Source: Bugula neritina
Lineage: Eukaryota; Bryozoa; Gymnolaemata; Cheilostomatida; Bugulidae
NCBI GenBank assembly: GCA_964035545.1
Contig: CAXIUT010000291.1
Location: forward strand, 1-64,000
Reading direction: 5' to 3'
DNA: 64,000 nucleotides
Shown: positions 24,496-33,283 of the stretch, one piece after another
Position numbering within the stretch: the stretch's first letter is position 1
How the letters are laid out: each line of letters starts with the position of its first letter
Translations under genes and position numbers: made by a program
Notes under the pieces: model-generated
Seen by the model: the letters and a program-made list of their open reading frames with translations, nothing else
Database searches by the model: none
What the model was told of the DNA's origin: nothing

Positions 24496-25293
24496 CTAGG
24501 TTTTCCACATCGGATCAATGCCATCAATTAGCCTAAGTAAGGCGGGCCACTCCGGGTGACGTACTTTGGCCCCGGCCTGTGCCGCACCACCCTCAAACTG
24601 ATCACGGGTATGTGCCATTACCGCTTCATCAATCAGGTTCACTTTACCGCTCGCCATCGCCTGGAGCTGCACTTCAGCGTTACGAATGAAAGCATAATGA
24701 CGTACAAAGGCCCAGGTTGGTGTGGTACCCGCCGTAATCAGGCCGTGGTTCTTCAGCACCAGCGTATGATTCTCCGCCCCCAGCGCGGCCCGCACCCGGC
24801 TCTGCTCAGCCTCATTCAGCACAATACCCTCAAAATCATGATAGCCGACGCGCTGATAAAACTGACAGCCTTCCTGTGTCACCGGAATCACTTCCGTTTG
24901 GGTCGCACACAGTGCCTGTGATACCGCTTCATGGGTATGAATAATACAGTGCAGGTCGTCCGGGCGGGCTTTGTGGATAGCTGAGTGAATCAGATAGCCC
25001 GCCTGATTCACCGGCCAGTCGCTGGCACAGCTGCTGTCGTTAATCTTATTGCCGTCAATATCAATCTTAATCAGGTCGCTGGCGCGGATTTCATCGTAAC
25101 GCAGCCCAAACGGATTAATTAGCAGTGCATCGCTGTCCGGGATGCGACAGGTGATGTGGTTATAAACCACGCTTGTCCAGCCGAAGTAATCCACCATGCG
25201 GTAACAGGCTGCGAGCTGGAGACGGGTGTCCCATTCGGTTTGGGACATGCCGTTGGGGGCGGGTGGGTATGTGATATTGAAGCGGTTATCCAT
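24496..25293 (-). CDS. Class II aldolase/adducin-domain protein
   Basis: 265 residues with AGAGGAAACC before the ATG. The zinc site of class II aldolases is visible as HTH in LHCIIHTHEAVSQAL, with a third His likely in LVLKNHGLITAG. Other family marks are YNHITCRIPDSDALLINPFGLRYDEI and VNQAGYLIHSAIHKARPD. Members include fuculose-1-phosphate aldolase-like enzymes and decarboxylases; in this longer subgroup the substrate is usually unknown. The stop codon TAG is part of the CTAG hit by ISb copy 2, so the protein length is preserved. It lies downstream of the decarboxylase gene on the same strand. Confidence 0.88.
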   Translation of the reverse strand: MDNRFNITYPPAPNGMSQTEWDTRLQLAACYRMVDYFGWTSVVYNHITCRIPDSDALLINPFGLRYDEIRASDLIKIDIDGNKINDSSCASDWPVNQAGYLIHSAIHKARPDDLHCIIHTHEAVSQALCATQTEVIPVTQEGCQFYQRVGYHDFEGIVLNEAEQSRVRAALGAENHTLVLKNHGLITAGTTPTWAFVRHYAFIRNAEVQLQAMASGKVNLIDEAVMAHTRDQFEGGAAQAGAKVRHPEWPALLRLIDGIDPMWKT

Positions 25294-25319
25294 ATTGGTT
25301 TCCTCTGATTTTCAGTGCC

Positions 25320-25480
25320 CTTCGGCTCCGCTCAGGGAACTGAAAGGGCGGTGTCACATCTTGTCAGGTGGCTGAGCGGAGCCGAAGCCTCATGCCACCG
25401 CCTCCTCAGGGAACTGCAAGAGCGGTGTCACACCTTGTCAGGTGGCTGAGCGGAGTCGAAGCCTCATGCCACCGCCTCCT
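25320..25480. repeat. Tandem 74-bp duplication with a 16-bp palindrome, at the end of the decarboxylase gene
   Basis: 25333-25406 and 25407-25480 are two copies of a 74-bp unit with about four differences. The second copy includes the last codons of the decarboxylase gene (QEAVA and stop). A 16-bp inverted repeat, CTTCGGCTCCGCTCAG (25320-25335) and its complement (25372-25387), would form a hairpin. The GAGCGGAGYCGAAG core is of the kind seen in dispersed intergenic repeats. Confidence 0.75.
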
Positions 25481-26891
25481 GCAATAATTCCCACAGCCGT
25501 TCCACATGCGTCCGCTCGGTGCTCTCCACTCCAATCGACACCCGCACCATCCAGCGCCCGTCCAGCATAGACGGACTCATAAACGCAGCGCCCGAACTAT
25601 TAATCCGGTTTACCCAGTCCAACGTGTGTTTATCCAGTGCTTCACCACTCAGCTTATTGCCATCATCGTCTTTGGGTGTATGGCGAATACAAATAGTCTG
25701 TAAGTCCACCGGAGCCAGCACTTCCCAATCATCTGCCGCTTCGACCTGTTGTTTAAACCAGTGCGCATTTTCCAGATCACGCTGTAAACGCTGGCGAATC
25801 GCTTCCGGCCCTTCGAGGCGCAGATGGAACCATAATTTCAGCGCCCGGAAACGCCGCCCTAACGGTATGCCCCAGTCGCGGTATTGGGTGACTTCTCCAT
25901 CAGCGGTAGAGCGCAGGTAAGCCGGATTGGTGGACATAACCCGCTCCAGATGCTCAACATCTTTCACATAAAACAGCGCGGTATCCAGTATGGTGCCCAT
26001 CCATTTATGTGGGTTCCATGACAGTGAGTCCGCCTGTTCTATGCCTTCCCATAGGTGGCGGCATTCCGGTAGTAGCATAGCCGATCCCGCCATCGCCGCA
26101 TCAACATGGAGCCAGATGGCTTCCGCGTTGGCGATTGCTGCGATTGCTGCGACCGGATCCATCGCGGTGGTACCGGTTGCGCCGACGGAACAGACGATGC
26201 CCGCCGGGATATTGCCTGCTGCGCGATCCGCTTTGATCGCTGCGGCTAGTGCTTCCGGTAGCATGGCGCGGGTGTAAGGGTCTTCGTCGATAAAACGCAG
26301 GTTGTCGTTCCCAAAGCCCGCGAGTTGTACGGCTTTGGCGATGGAGGAGTGGGCTTGTCGGGTGCTGTAAACAATGAGTGGCGCATCGAGTGCTTGCAGG
26401 CCGCTGCTGTTTTTACTGAAGTCACTGGCTTTTTCCCGCGCCAGAATCATCGCGGTCACGCAGGCGGTGGAGGCGGTATCGTGAATCGTGCCATGCCAGT
26501 TTTCACTCAGGCCGGTGAGTTGGCGCAGCCAGTCGCAGGTGACTTCCTCGACTTCAGTGAGCGAGGGGCAGCTTTCCCAGGATATACCCAGTGTGCCCAT
26601 ACCGGAGCTGGCGATGTCGCCGAGGACGGAAGCCAGTGAGGCGTTGGAGGGGAACCAGCCGTAGTGCATGGGGTGTTGCACCTGAGTGACGCCGGGGACG
26701 ACGATGTTGTTGAGATCGCTGAGGACGCTGCTGAAGTCGTTGGCTTGTTCTGGTGGTTGAGCGGGGAGAGCGTTGCGCACTGCGCCGGGTTCGACCTGAG
26801 CGCGTACCGGTAATTCGGGGATGCGCTGGCGGTAATCGGCGATCCAGTCGATGAGTTCGTGACCGGCTGTGCGGAAGTCTTCGGGTGTCAT
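25464..26891 (-). CDS. Aromatic-L-amino-acid decarboxylase family protein (PLP, group II)
   Basis: 475 residues with GGGGAGGAACAAGC before the ATG. The PLP lysine lies in SWNPHKWMG (about residue 296). Other group II marks are HPMHYGWFPSNASLASVLGD, DTASTACVTAMILARE, YSTRQAHSSIAKAVQLAG, VGATGTTAMDPV and LHVDAAMAGSAMLLPE. It is the length of aromatic amino acid (tryptophan/DOPA/tyrosine) decarboxylases, which release CO2 to give the amine. The sequence does not fix the substrate. It probably shares a transcript with the downstream aldolase-type gene. Confidence 0.92.
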   Translation of the reverse strand: MTPEDFRTAGHELIDWIADYRQRIPELPVRAQVEPGAVRNALPAQPPEQANDFSSVLSDLNNIVVPGVTQVQHPMHYGWFPSNASLASVLGDIASSGMGTLGISWESCPSLTEVEEVTCDWLRQLTGLSENWHGTIHDTASTACVTAMILAREKASDFSKNSSGLQALDAPLIVYSTRQAHSSIAKAVQLAGFGNDNLRFIDEDPYTRAMLPEALAAAIKADRAAGNIPAGIVCSVGATGTTAMDPVAAIAAIANAEAIWLHVDAAMAGSAMLLPECRHLWEGIEQADSLSWNPHKWMGTILDTALFYVKDVEHLERVMSTNPAYLRSTADGEVTQYRDWGIPLGRRFRALKLWFHLRLEGPEAIRQRLQRDLENAHWFKQQVEAADDWEVLAPVDLQTICIRHTPKDDDGNKLSGEALDKHTLDWVNRINSSGAAFMSPSMLDGRWMVRVSIGVESTERTHVERLWELLQEAVA

Positions 26892-27039
26892 GCTTGTTCC
26901 TCCCCTGATGTTTGGTTATAGCTTCAGCATAATAGGGGAGGTCGTGGTTTGTGGAAAGAGGGGGTTCTTATGTTAATCTGCTCAATCCGATAAATTCAGG
27001 TTCAGACAATGCCGTTATAGCGGTGAAAAAGGAATATTA

Positions 27040-27696
27040 ATGTTGAAACTTCACCTGTCCATCCTGTTATGCCTTAGCGTTATGAGTACAAATCTCTCCG
27101 CAGATAGCACCACCGCCCCGGTTGACCCGCAGCAGTTATTTTACGATGTCGTATTTGAACGCCTCAGCGCAGACGGTGAACAACTGTTATGCGAACAGGA
27201 AGCTTATACCGCCTGTTATGATGTTGATAAGGCCGGTTGTATGGAGGCACAAGTAGCCCACAAGCCCGATTGCCTCGAAGCTTACCAGGCCAGTATTAAA
27301 GGAAACCCGGCGGCGAATCACACCTTCGCGTTTATGCAATGCATGAAGGAAAAACAGGTCGAAGCAGCGGGCGGCGCTGAGTCTGAAGCGGGTATTTGTA
27401 CCGAAAAGGCGATGCAGACTTTTAAGTCCTCGCCGTACTCACAGCGCATTGAAACCGTGTTTTCGCTGGTGTTATCGAATCACCATATTGCTGATGATTT
27501 ATGCGACCGTAAGACACTGTTTGCCTGCCCGATGGATGAGCCGGATTCGTGTAAAACCCGTATTAATGGCAATAAAGACGAGTGTATGGCGCAGGTGAAA
27601 CAGGAAATTCTGGCGATTGAGCCGCCGCTCGATCAAAGTCAGGCGGCACAAAAGTATATGTCGTGTCTGCTAATTAAAAATGATTGTAAGGAATAA
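27040..27696 (+). CDS. Secreted cysteine-containing protein (unrecognised)
   Basis: 218 residues with AAAAAGGAATATTA before the ATG. A signal peptide (LHLSILLCLSVMSTNLSA) precedes a mostly helical, acidic mature part with about ten cysteines arranged as pairs: C…YTAC…C…C, CMKEK…C, CDRKTLFACPM…SCKTRINGNKDEC, CLLIKNDC. The two halves look alike (LLCEQEAYTACYDVDKAGCMEAQVAHKPDCL and DLCDRKTLFACPMDEPDSCKTRINGNKDECM), so it is an internal duplication. A periplasmic disulfide-bonded role is inferred; no family is known to me. Confidence 0.65.
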   Translation: MLKLHLSILLCLSVMSTNLSADSTTAPVDPQQLFYDVVFERLSADGEQLLCEQEAYTACYDVDKAGCMEAQVAHKPDCLEAYQASIKGNPAANHTFAFMQCMKEKQVEAAGGAESEAGICTEKAMQTFKSSPYSQRIETVFSLVLSNHHIADDLCDRKTLFACPMDEPDSCKTRINGNKDECMAQVKQEILAIEPPLDQSQAAQKYMSCLLIKNDCKE

Positions 27697-27706
27697 TGGT
27701 TGGCTG

Positions 27707-28165
27707 TTAGCGGTTCGCAATCATAGCGATATTTGCATGATCATTGACAGCGAGACTTGCTAAAAAATGATCAATACCCGCCTGTGCGCATTCCATATCC
27801 TGGTGCGGGGTGCCTGAACTGAGGCCGATACCGCCGACAACTTCGCCCGCGACATTAACCGGTAAGCCGCCGCCAACAACCGACAGGGAGTTGTGAATAC
27901 CAAACACCAGATTGCCAGGCTGGCAGGCGGCATTGTATTCATGTGTTGCCTTGCGTGCGGCGGCGGCAGTGTAGGCTTTTTCCTGTGCAATCACTACACT
28001 GCTGGTTTTGCCGCCATCCATACGCTCAAAGGCGATCAGGTTACCGGATTCGTCGGTGATGGCGATACACATCGGAACGCCGATTTCATTAGCTTTAGCT
28101 CTCGATCCGGCGATTAGGGTTTGAGCATCCTGTTGATCCAGTCTTTGCATGCTTATCATGATCAT
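27707..28165 (-). CDS. GlcG/HbpS-family protein
   Basis: About 152 residues from the ATG at 28165, chosen for AAAGGA just before it; the frame itself opens at 28207. Family marks: A…KANEIGVPMCIAITDESGNLIAFERMDG, AQEKAYTAAA, FGIHNSLSVVGGGLPVNVAGEVVGGIGLSSGTPHQDMECAQAG. GlcG/HbpS domains bind small ligands, heme in HbpS, and often accompany glycolate or diol metabolism. No signal peptide is seen. It is a single gene, convergent with the upstream cysteine-rich gene. Confidence 0.85.
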   Translation of the reverse strand: MIMISMQRLDQQDAQTLIAGSRAKANEIGVPMCIAITDESGNLIAFERMDGGKTSSVVIAQEKAYTAAAARKATHEYNAACQPGNLVFGIHNSLSVVGGGLPVNVAGEVVGGIGLSSGTPHQDMECAQAGIDHFLASLAVNDHANIAMIANR

Positions 28166-28463
28166 ATTCCTTTGTCTGTGGCTGACTTCTTTACATATAG
28201 ATAGCAAATAGCGACGGGACTGGAAAGCAAATCACCTCTGATAGGAGATAGTGTTATCCCCACTGATAGATTCAGGGGGAAAGGTTCTATGCCTGTGTGC
28301 TTATCTCTATCGGGGGTATTTATACTTTTTGTTGGCAATTCTGGTGGAGTGGTCGTCATAAAGTTGAACTTTATGCCGATAAGTTGAACAATGCGCTCAT
28401 CGTGAGCAAACCAGTGATGGTCATAACGATAAGAAAATACGAGTGTTAACGGGAGTGTTACAG

Positions 28464-29288
28464 ATGAAGTCGATTGCTGCGCTACAAATGGCGTCCGGGC
28501 CACAGGTACAGGCCAATCTTATGGAAGCTAAGCGTTTAATTCGTGAGGCGGTAGAAGGCGGTGCGGGGATGGTGGTATTGCCGGAAGTGTTTGGCATTAT
28601 GGGACAGCATGATACTGATACCGTGAATGCGGCTGAAACCTTTGGTAAAGGCCCGATGCAGGACTTTATTCGTCGTGCTGCTAAAGAATTTAAGGTCTGG
28701 ATTGTGGCTGGCACGATACCTCTGTTTACGGATAATCCGAATAAATACTCTGCCAGTTCCCTATTGTTTGCGGATAATGGCGAGACGGTAGCGCGCTATG
28801 ACAAGATTCACTTATTCGATGTTAAGGTCGAAGAAGAGGATCAGGTCTATACTGAAAGTCGCACGGTGCGGCCTGGAAAAGAAGCGACGATTGTTGATAC
28901 GCCATTTGGCCGCTTGGGCATGAGCGTGTGTTACGACTTGCGTTTCCCCGAACTATACCGGTATCTTTCCGAACAGGGGGCTGAAATTATAACCATTCCC
29001 TCAGCGTTTACCGAAGTCACCGGTATGGCGCACTGGGAACCTCTCTTGCGGGCAAGAGCCATAGAAAACCTGTGTTATGTGGTCGCACCGGCGCAGGGCG
29101 GTTATCATGTGAATGGGCGCACGACCTGGGGTCATAGTATGGTTATCGACTATTGGGGGCGGGTTCGTGGTCAACTGGATAAAGGCGCTGGTGTGGTAAT
29201 GATCGAGCCTGACCTGGATACTTTACGTGCAACACGTAATAGTTTTCCGGTGTTAGAGCATCGTTGCCCCGTTGGCACATTGAGATAA
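28464..29288 (+). CDS. Carbon-nitrogen hydrolase (Nit1-type, probable deaminated glutathione amidase)
   Basis: 274 residues from ATG 28464 (GGGAG upstream; a GTG at 28443 is less likely). The nitrilase catalytic triad is E41 (VVLPEVFG), K114 (YDKIHLFDV) and C156 (SVCYDLRFPELYR). Branch-specific marks PSAFTEVTGMAHWEPLLRARAIENLCYVVAPAQGG fit the Nit1/YbeM group, which hydrolyses deaminated glutathione. It is followed 87 bp later by tldD and pmbA, a gene order common in gammaproteobacteria. Confidence 0.88.
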   Translation: MKSIAALQMASGPQVQANLMEAKRLIREAVEGGAGMVVLPEVFGIMGQHDTDTVNAAETFGKGPMQDFIRRAAKEFKVWIVAGTIPLFTDNPNKYSASSLLFADNGETVARYDKIHLFDVKVEEEDQVYTESRTVRPGKEATIVDTPFGRLGMSVCYDLRFPELYRYLSEQGAEIITIPSAFTEVTGMAHWEPLLRARAIENLCYVVAPAQGGYHVNGRTTWGHSMVIDYWGRVRGQLDKGAGVVMIEPDLDTLRATRNSFPVLEHRCPVGTLR

Positions 29289-29375
29289 ACAGCCGGGATA
29301 GCTATTTCATCCTGGCTTTAGGTGATTAGTGGAAAGTAGCGCTTTTCAGGTATCACCTCAAAACAGGATAAAATA

Positions 29376-30839
29376 ATGCAAGAAGCAATGATTCTTGAGC
29401 CAATGAATATCGCCCGTGCCGCATTCTTTGCGCCCGGCGATCTGGATGAGCAGCATCTGGATAAAGTATTTGCTCAACTCATGACCAGCGATACCACGCT
29501 GGCCGATTTATACTTCCAGTCCGCCCGCTATGAGGCGTGGGGGCTGGAAGAAGGTATCGTTAAAAGCGGTAGCTACAGTATCGAGCGCGGCGTGGGTGTG
29601 CGTTCAGTCTGTGGCGAACAAACCGGCTTTGCTTACAGTGATGAAATCTCTATGCCTGCGTTACTGGATTCTGCGAAAGCGGCCAGGGCGATTAGCCGCG
29701 CCGGGCAGTCGGGCAAGGTACAAAGCTGGCAGGCACGTCAGCCATCCAAGGCTCTCTATGGCCTTGATGATCCACTCATTTCGCTGTCCGAGCAGGACAA
29801 AATCGATTTATTGCACCGTATTGACGCCAAAGCCCGCGCCGCCAGCCCACATGTACAACAGGTAATGGCGAATATGGTGGCGGTGCATGAGATTATCCTG
29901 ATTGTGGATGAAGAAGGTCGCATGACTGCCGATGTGCGTCCACTGGTGCGTACCAATGTGTCGGTCATTGTGGAGAAAGATGGCCAGACTGAAAGCGCGA
30001 TGTCCGGCGGCGGCGGGCGTTTTGATCTGGATTACTTCCTGGACGATGATCGCGCCGATGGCTATGCGGAAGAAGCGGTGCGTATGGCGCTGGTGAATCT
30101 GGAAGCGGAAGCAGCTCCGGCGGGTAATATGACCGTAGTGCTGGGCAATGGCTGGCCCGGTGTGTTGCTGCATGAGGCGATTGGGCACGGCTTGGAAGGT
30201 GATTTCAACCGCAAGGGCACCTCAGCATTCTCCGGGCGCATTGGTGAACAGGTCGCGTCAAAAGGTATCACCGTAGTGGACGACGGCACGCTGGAGAAGC
30301 GTCGTGGTTCTCTCAGTGTGGATGACGAGGGGACACAAACCCAATGCACCACGCTGATTGAGGATGGCATTCTCAAAGGCTATATGATGGATCGCCAGAA
30401 TGCGGCGTTGATGGATACCGCATCTACCGGTAATGGGCGGCGTCAGTCGTATTCACACCTGCCAATGCCACGTATGACCAATACTTATATGCGTGCCGGT
30501 GAGCATGATCCGGAGGAGATTATCGAGTCAGTCGAAAATGGCGTATACGCGGTGAATTTCTCGGGTGGGCAGGTGGATATTACCTCCGGCAAGTTCGTAT
30601 TTTCTGCGTCTGAGGCTTACCTGATTGAGAATGGTAAGAAGACCAAGCCGCTGAAAAATGCCACGCTGATTGGTAATGGCCCGGATGTACTGACGCGGGT
30701 CAGTATGATTGGTAACGATCTGGAGCTGGATACCGGTATTGGTGTTTGCGGTAAGGCGGGGCAAAGCGTACCGGTCGGAGTAGGGCAGCCTACTTTAAAG
30801 GTGGATGGATTAACCGTTGGCGGCACGGCGACAGCCTGA
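29376..30839 (+). CDS. tldD: Metalloprotease TldD
   Basis: 487 residues, the usual length. The zinc motif [11 protein letters not shown] (about residues 265-275) is the HExxxH site of TldD. Together with PmbA (TldE) it forms a heterodimeric protease that processes peptide antibiotics such as microcin B17 and degrades unfolded peptides, with TldD carrying the active site. Other marks are [20 protein letters not shown] near the start and [37 protein letters not shown] near the end. It overlaps no gene; pmbA follows 13 bp downstream, without the yjgA gene found between them in some species. Confidence 0.95.
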   Translation: MQEAMILEPMNIARAAFFAPGDLDEQHLDKVFAQLMTSDTTLADLYFQSARYEAWGLEEGIVKSGSYSIERGVGVRSVCGEQTGFAYSDEISMPALLDSAKAARAISRAGQSGKVQSWQARQPSKALYGLDDPLISLSEQDKIDLLHRIDAKARAASPHVQQVMANMVAVHEIILIVDEEGRMTADVRPLVRTNVSVIVEKDGQTESAMSGGGGRFDLDYFLDDDRADGYAEEAVRMALVNLEAEAAPAGNMTVVLGNGWPGVLLHEAIGHGLEGDFNRKGTSAFSGRIGEQVASKGITVVDDGTLEKRRGSLSVDDEGTQTQCTTLIEDGILKGYMMDRQNAALMDTASTGNGRRQSYSHLPMPRMTNTYMRAGEHDPEEIIESVENGVYAVNFSGGQVDITSGKFVFSASEAYLIENGKKTKPLKNATLIGNGPDVLTRVSMIGNDLELDTGIGVCGKAGQSVPVGVGQPTLKVDGLTVGGTATA

Positions 30840-30852
30840 CTGGAGAAGAACA

Positions 30853-32196
30853 ATGATTGAATTGGAAAACAGGGCAGCGCTGGCGGCGGAATTTGAGGAG
30901 CTGGCGGCTGAGGTTTTGAAGTCGGCGAAGGCGAAGGGTGCAACGGCGGCGGAAGTCGGTTTTGATAAAGGCACAGGCTTATCGGTACAGGTGCGCATGG
31001 ATGAGGTGGAGAAGCTACAGTACCACCGCGACCAGGGTGTGAGTCTGACCGTGTATTTTGGTAATAAAAAAGGTTATGCCTCGACCGGTGATTTATCGCG
31101 TCAGGCGTTGGAAGATACCCTGGACGCGGCATGTCGTATTGCGCGTTTTACCGCTGAGGATGAGTTTAACGGTTTGGCTGATGCTGAGTTGATGGCGACC
31201 GAGATTCCTGAGCTGGATTTGTATCATCCGTGGGCGATTACGGCGGATGAGGCGATTGAGCTGGCGCTAAAAGCCGAGTCAGTGGCGCGTGAGCATGATG
31301 CGCGCATCGTGAATAGTGATGGCGCGGGTGTAGATAGCTATGCTGGTTTAGGTTTGTACGCCAATTCGCATGGTTTTAGCGGCGTTAGCACCAGCACCAG
31401 TCACTCGCTTAGCTGTTCGGTGGTGGCACAGGATGGTGAGTCGATGCAACGTGATTACTGGTACGACAGCTCCTGTCTGCCGGGGGCGCTGGAATCGGCG
31501 GAATCCATCGGTTTACAGGCAGCGCAGCGTACCGTGCGGCGCTTGAATGGTCAGGGTTTATCAACACGCGAAGTGCCGGTGATTTATGTGCCGGAACTGG
31601 CGCGTGGTTTAGTGGGTAGTTTGGTGAATGCGTTGAGCGGTGGCTCACAGTATCGTAAGGCAACCTTCCTGCTGGATTCGATTGGGCAACAGGCATTTCC
31701 TGAGTTTGTGCAGTTGCATGAGCGCCCACACCTCAAACAACAGGGCGGCAGCCGGGCTTATGATTCAGAAGGCGTAGCGACGCAGGATCGGGAGATTATC
31801 CTCGACGGTAAGATTCAGGATTATTTCCTTAGTAGTTATTCGGCGCGTAAGCTGGGCCGGCAGACTACGGGTAGTGCGGGTGGCTCCGGTAATTTGCTGC
31901 TGGATCATACCGGGGTGTCGTACGACGACATGATTAAGCAAATGGGCACTGGCTTGCTGGTGACCGAGCTGATTGGACATGGTGGTAACCCGATTACCGG
32001 TGATTACTCACGCGGTGCGGCGGGCTTCTGGGTGGAGAATGGCGAGATTCAGTACCCGGTGGAAGAGATTACCATTGCGGGGAATCTAAAGGATATGTTC
32101 CTCGGCATTCAGGCGATTGGTGATGACGTCGATACGCGAGGGCGGGTGCAGTGTGGCTCGATCCTGATTGATAAGATGACGGTGGCTGGGCAGTAA
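30853..32196 (+). CDS. pmbA: Metalloprotease subunit PmbA (TldE)
   Basis: 447 residues from ATG 30853, which has GGAG at the right distance; the frame also extends upstream into tldD. Typical PmbA text: GFDKGTGLSVQVRMDEVEKLQYHRDQGVSLTVYFG, VYVPELARGLVGSLVNALSGGSQYRKATFLLDSIG, YDSEGVATQDREIILDGKIQDYFLSSYSARKLG, and GDYSRGAAGFWVENGEIQYPVEEITIAGNLKDMF. It lacks the HExxxH motif, as expected for the non-catalytic partner of TldD. It is probably translated from the same transcript. Confidence 0.95.
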   Translation: MIELENRAALAAEFEELAAEVLKSAKAKGATAAEVGFDKGTGLSVQVRMDEVEKLQYHRDQGVSLTVYFGNKKGYASTGDLSRQALEDTLDAACRIARFTAEDEFNGLADAELMATEIPELDLYHPWAITADEAIELALKAESVAREHDARIVNSDGAGVDSYAGLGLYANSHGFSGVSTSTSHSLSCSVVAQDGESMQRDYWYDSSCLPGALESAESIGLQAAQRTVRRLNGQGLSTREVPVIYVPELARGLVGSLVNALSGGSQYRKATFLLDSIGQQAFPEFVQLHERPHLKQQGGSRAYDSEGVATQDREIILDGKIQDYFLSSYSARKLGRQTTGSAGGSGNLLLDHTGVSYDDMIKQMGTGLLVTELIGHGGNPITGDYSRGAAGFWVENGEIQYPVEEITIAGNLKDMFLGIQAIGDDVDTRGRVQCGSILIDKMTVAGQ

Positions 32197-32258
32197 AGCT
32201 TTGCATAAAGCGGTTGCGCCTGTGGGTGGAGTTCGGTATATTTCACGGCTTCAACATT

Positions 32259-32335
32259 AGGCGCGTAGCTCAGTTGGTTAGAGCACCACCTTGACATGGT
32301 GGGGGTCGGTGATTCGAGTTCACTCGTGCCTACCA
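32259..32335 (+). tRNA. tRNA-Val (GAC)
   Basis: A 77-nt cloverleaf. The acceptor stem AGGCGCG pairs with CGTGCCT (one G-U); the D arm is GCTCAGTTGGTTAGAGC; the anticodon arm CCACC-TTGACAT-GGTGG has anticodon GAC; the T arm is GGTGA-TTCGAGT-TCACT; the CCA end is encoded. A terminator follows 9 bp later. Confidence 0.97.
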
Positions 32336-32343
32336 AATTTAAG

Positions 32344-32382
32344 AGGCTAATCAGTAACTTAGACGACTGGTTAGCCTTTTTT
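32344..32382 (+). terminator. Rho-independent terminator after tRNA-Val
   Basis: AGGCTAATCAGT (32344-32355) pairs with ACTGGTTAGCCT (32366-32377) with a single T-G wobble, a 12-bp stem with a 10-nt loop, followed by a T run. Confidence 0.9.
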
Positions 32383-32449
32383 GATTTGGGTGTTTCCTTA
32401 TTTTCTCCGTATTTTTTCCTTATGTATACTGGGCCAATGTTTCCAGAGG

Positions 32450-32553
32450 TGGTAAGCGTTACCAGCTGGACGGGGAAGTTAGCAGCGACCAGTAAGAACA
32501 TGCAGCTGAACAACTGAAATATGAAAAACAATTAACTGATGGTATCATTACCA
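32450..32553 (+). promoter_or_regulatory. Candidate operators of the TumE/TumA module
   Basis: TGGTAAGCGTTACCA (32450-32464) and TGGTATCATTACCA (32540-32553) are two inverted repeats with the same TGGTA…TACCA arms, both upstream of the toxin start at 32556. Paired similar palindromes fit autoregulation by the helix-turn-helix antitoxin encoded downstream. Confidence 0.5.
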
Positions 32554-32555
32554 AC

Positions 32556-32846
32556 ATGGCAAAAGCAGAGCTGATATTCAGGCGGCGGCGGGAACTGGCA
32601 GATGGCGCAATCATTGAGGGCGTAGCATGGCAGTTACCGGAACCGGTTGAAGCCTCTGAACACCTGTATAAATATCGCCTGTTTTACGGCTATCCCGGTC
32701 AGCGGGTTATTGGATACGACAATGAACGCGGCAAGGGTGATCATAAGCATTATTATGATACAGAGTCACCCTATATGTTCAGTACACCTGAACAGGTATG
32801 GTCTGATTTCGTCGCTGATATTATCAAAGAGAGGGAAGGCAAATGA
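32556..32846 (+). CDS. TumE-family toxin (DUF6516)
   Basis: 96 residues. The pattern LIFRRRRELADGAIIEGVAWQLPEPV…HLYKYRLFYGYPGQRVIGYDNERGKGDHKHY matches the TumE family, a small toxin of type II toxin-antitoxin modules. The HYY/GDHKH block after the YDNERGKGDH motif is the most conserved part. The toxin gene comes first and overlaps the antitoxin gene by 4 nt (32843-32846), the usual TumE-TumA order. It lies just after tRNA-Val, suggesting acquisition next to the tRNA gene. Confidence 0.8.
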   Translation: MAKAELIFRRRRELADGAIIEGVAWQLPEPVEASEHLYKYRLFYGYPGQRVIGYDNERGKGDHKHYYDTESPYMFSTPEQVWSDFVADIIKEREGK

Positions 32847-33208
32847 GATATGCAATTATAAAAATTGAACCTGATCTTGAAACCGACCTGTTAGAGATGG
32901 GATCGGCCTTTTCTGATGCCCTGAACACAGGCACCTATCAGGGCGAACACTTCACCTTTGAGACACCAGGCGCTTTATTTTCTGCGATCACTCCCCGGCG
33001 TTGGGATGTGCTGAACTATTTGCAGGGTAAACCGGCAATGAGTATCAGAGAGTTAGCCAAACGGCTAAAACGGGATGTTAAAAACGTGCATGCGGACGTT
33101 ACCAAGTTGAGGAATATTGGCCTGATTGAACATGATGAATCCGGTGCGGTATTGTCGCCATTTGCTGAGATTAGAACGGAATTTACGCTTAAAGGTGTGG
33201 CTGCATAA
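32843..33208 (+). CDS. TumA-type antitoxin with winged helix-turn-helix
   Basis: 121 residues, translationally coupled to the toxin. The C-terminal half is a MarR/HVO_A0114-like winged helix (WDVLNYLQGKPAMSIRELAKRLKRDVKNVHADVTKLRNIGLIEHDESGAVLSPFAEIRTEF). The N-terminal half would contact the toxin. It is expected to neutralise TumE and to repress the operon through the TGGTA…TACCA palindromes upstream. Confidence 0.8.
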   Translation: MRYAIIKIEPDLETDLLEMGSAFSDALNTGTYQGEHFTFETPGALFSAITPRRWDVLNYLQGKPAMSIRELAKRLKRDVKNVHADVTKLRNIGLIEHDESGAVLSPFAEIRTEFTLKGVAA

Positions 33209-33283
33209 GCATATTGCTAAGTGATGGTGCTGAAAAATGAAACTGATTTTGGTTTTTCGTGCAAAGATGATCCGGGCACTATT

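Larger units (their letters stand above)
23169..24496 (-). mobile_element. ISb copy 2 (IS630 family), inverted
   Basis: 1328 bp, inverted relative to copy 1, with the same ends and TA flanks (23167-23168 and 24497-24498) inside CTAG. Its right end falls exactly on the TAG stop codon of the class II aldolase gene. Confidence 0.9.
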
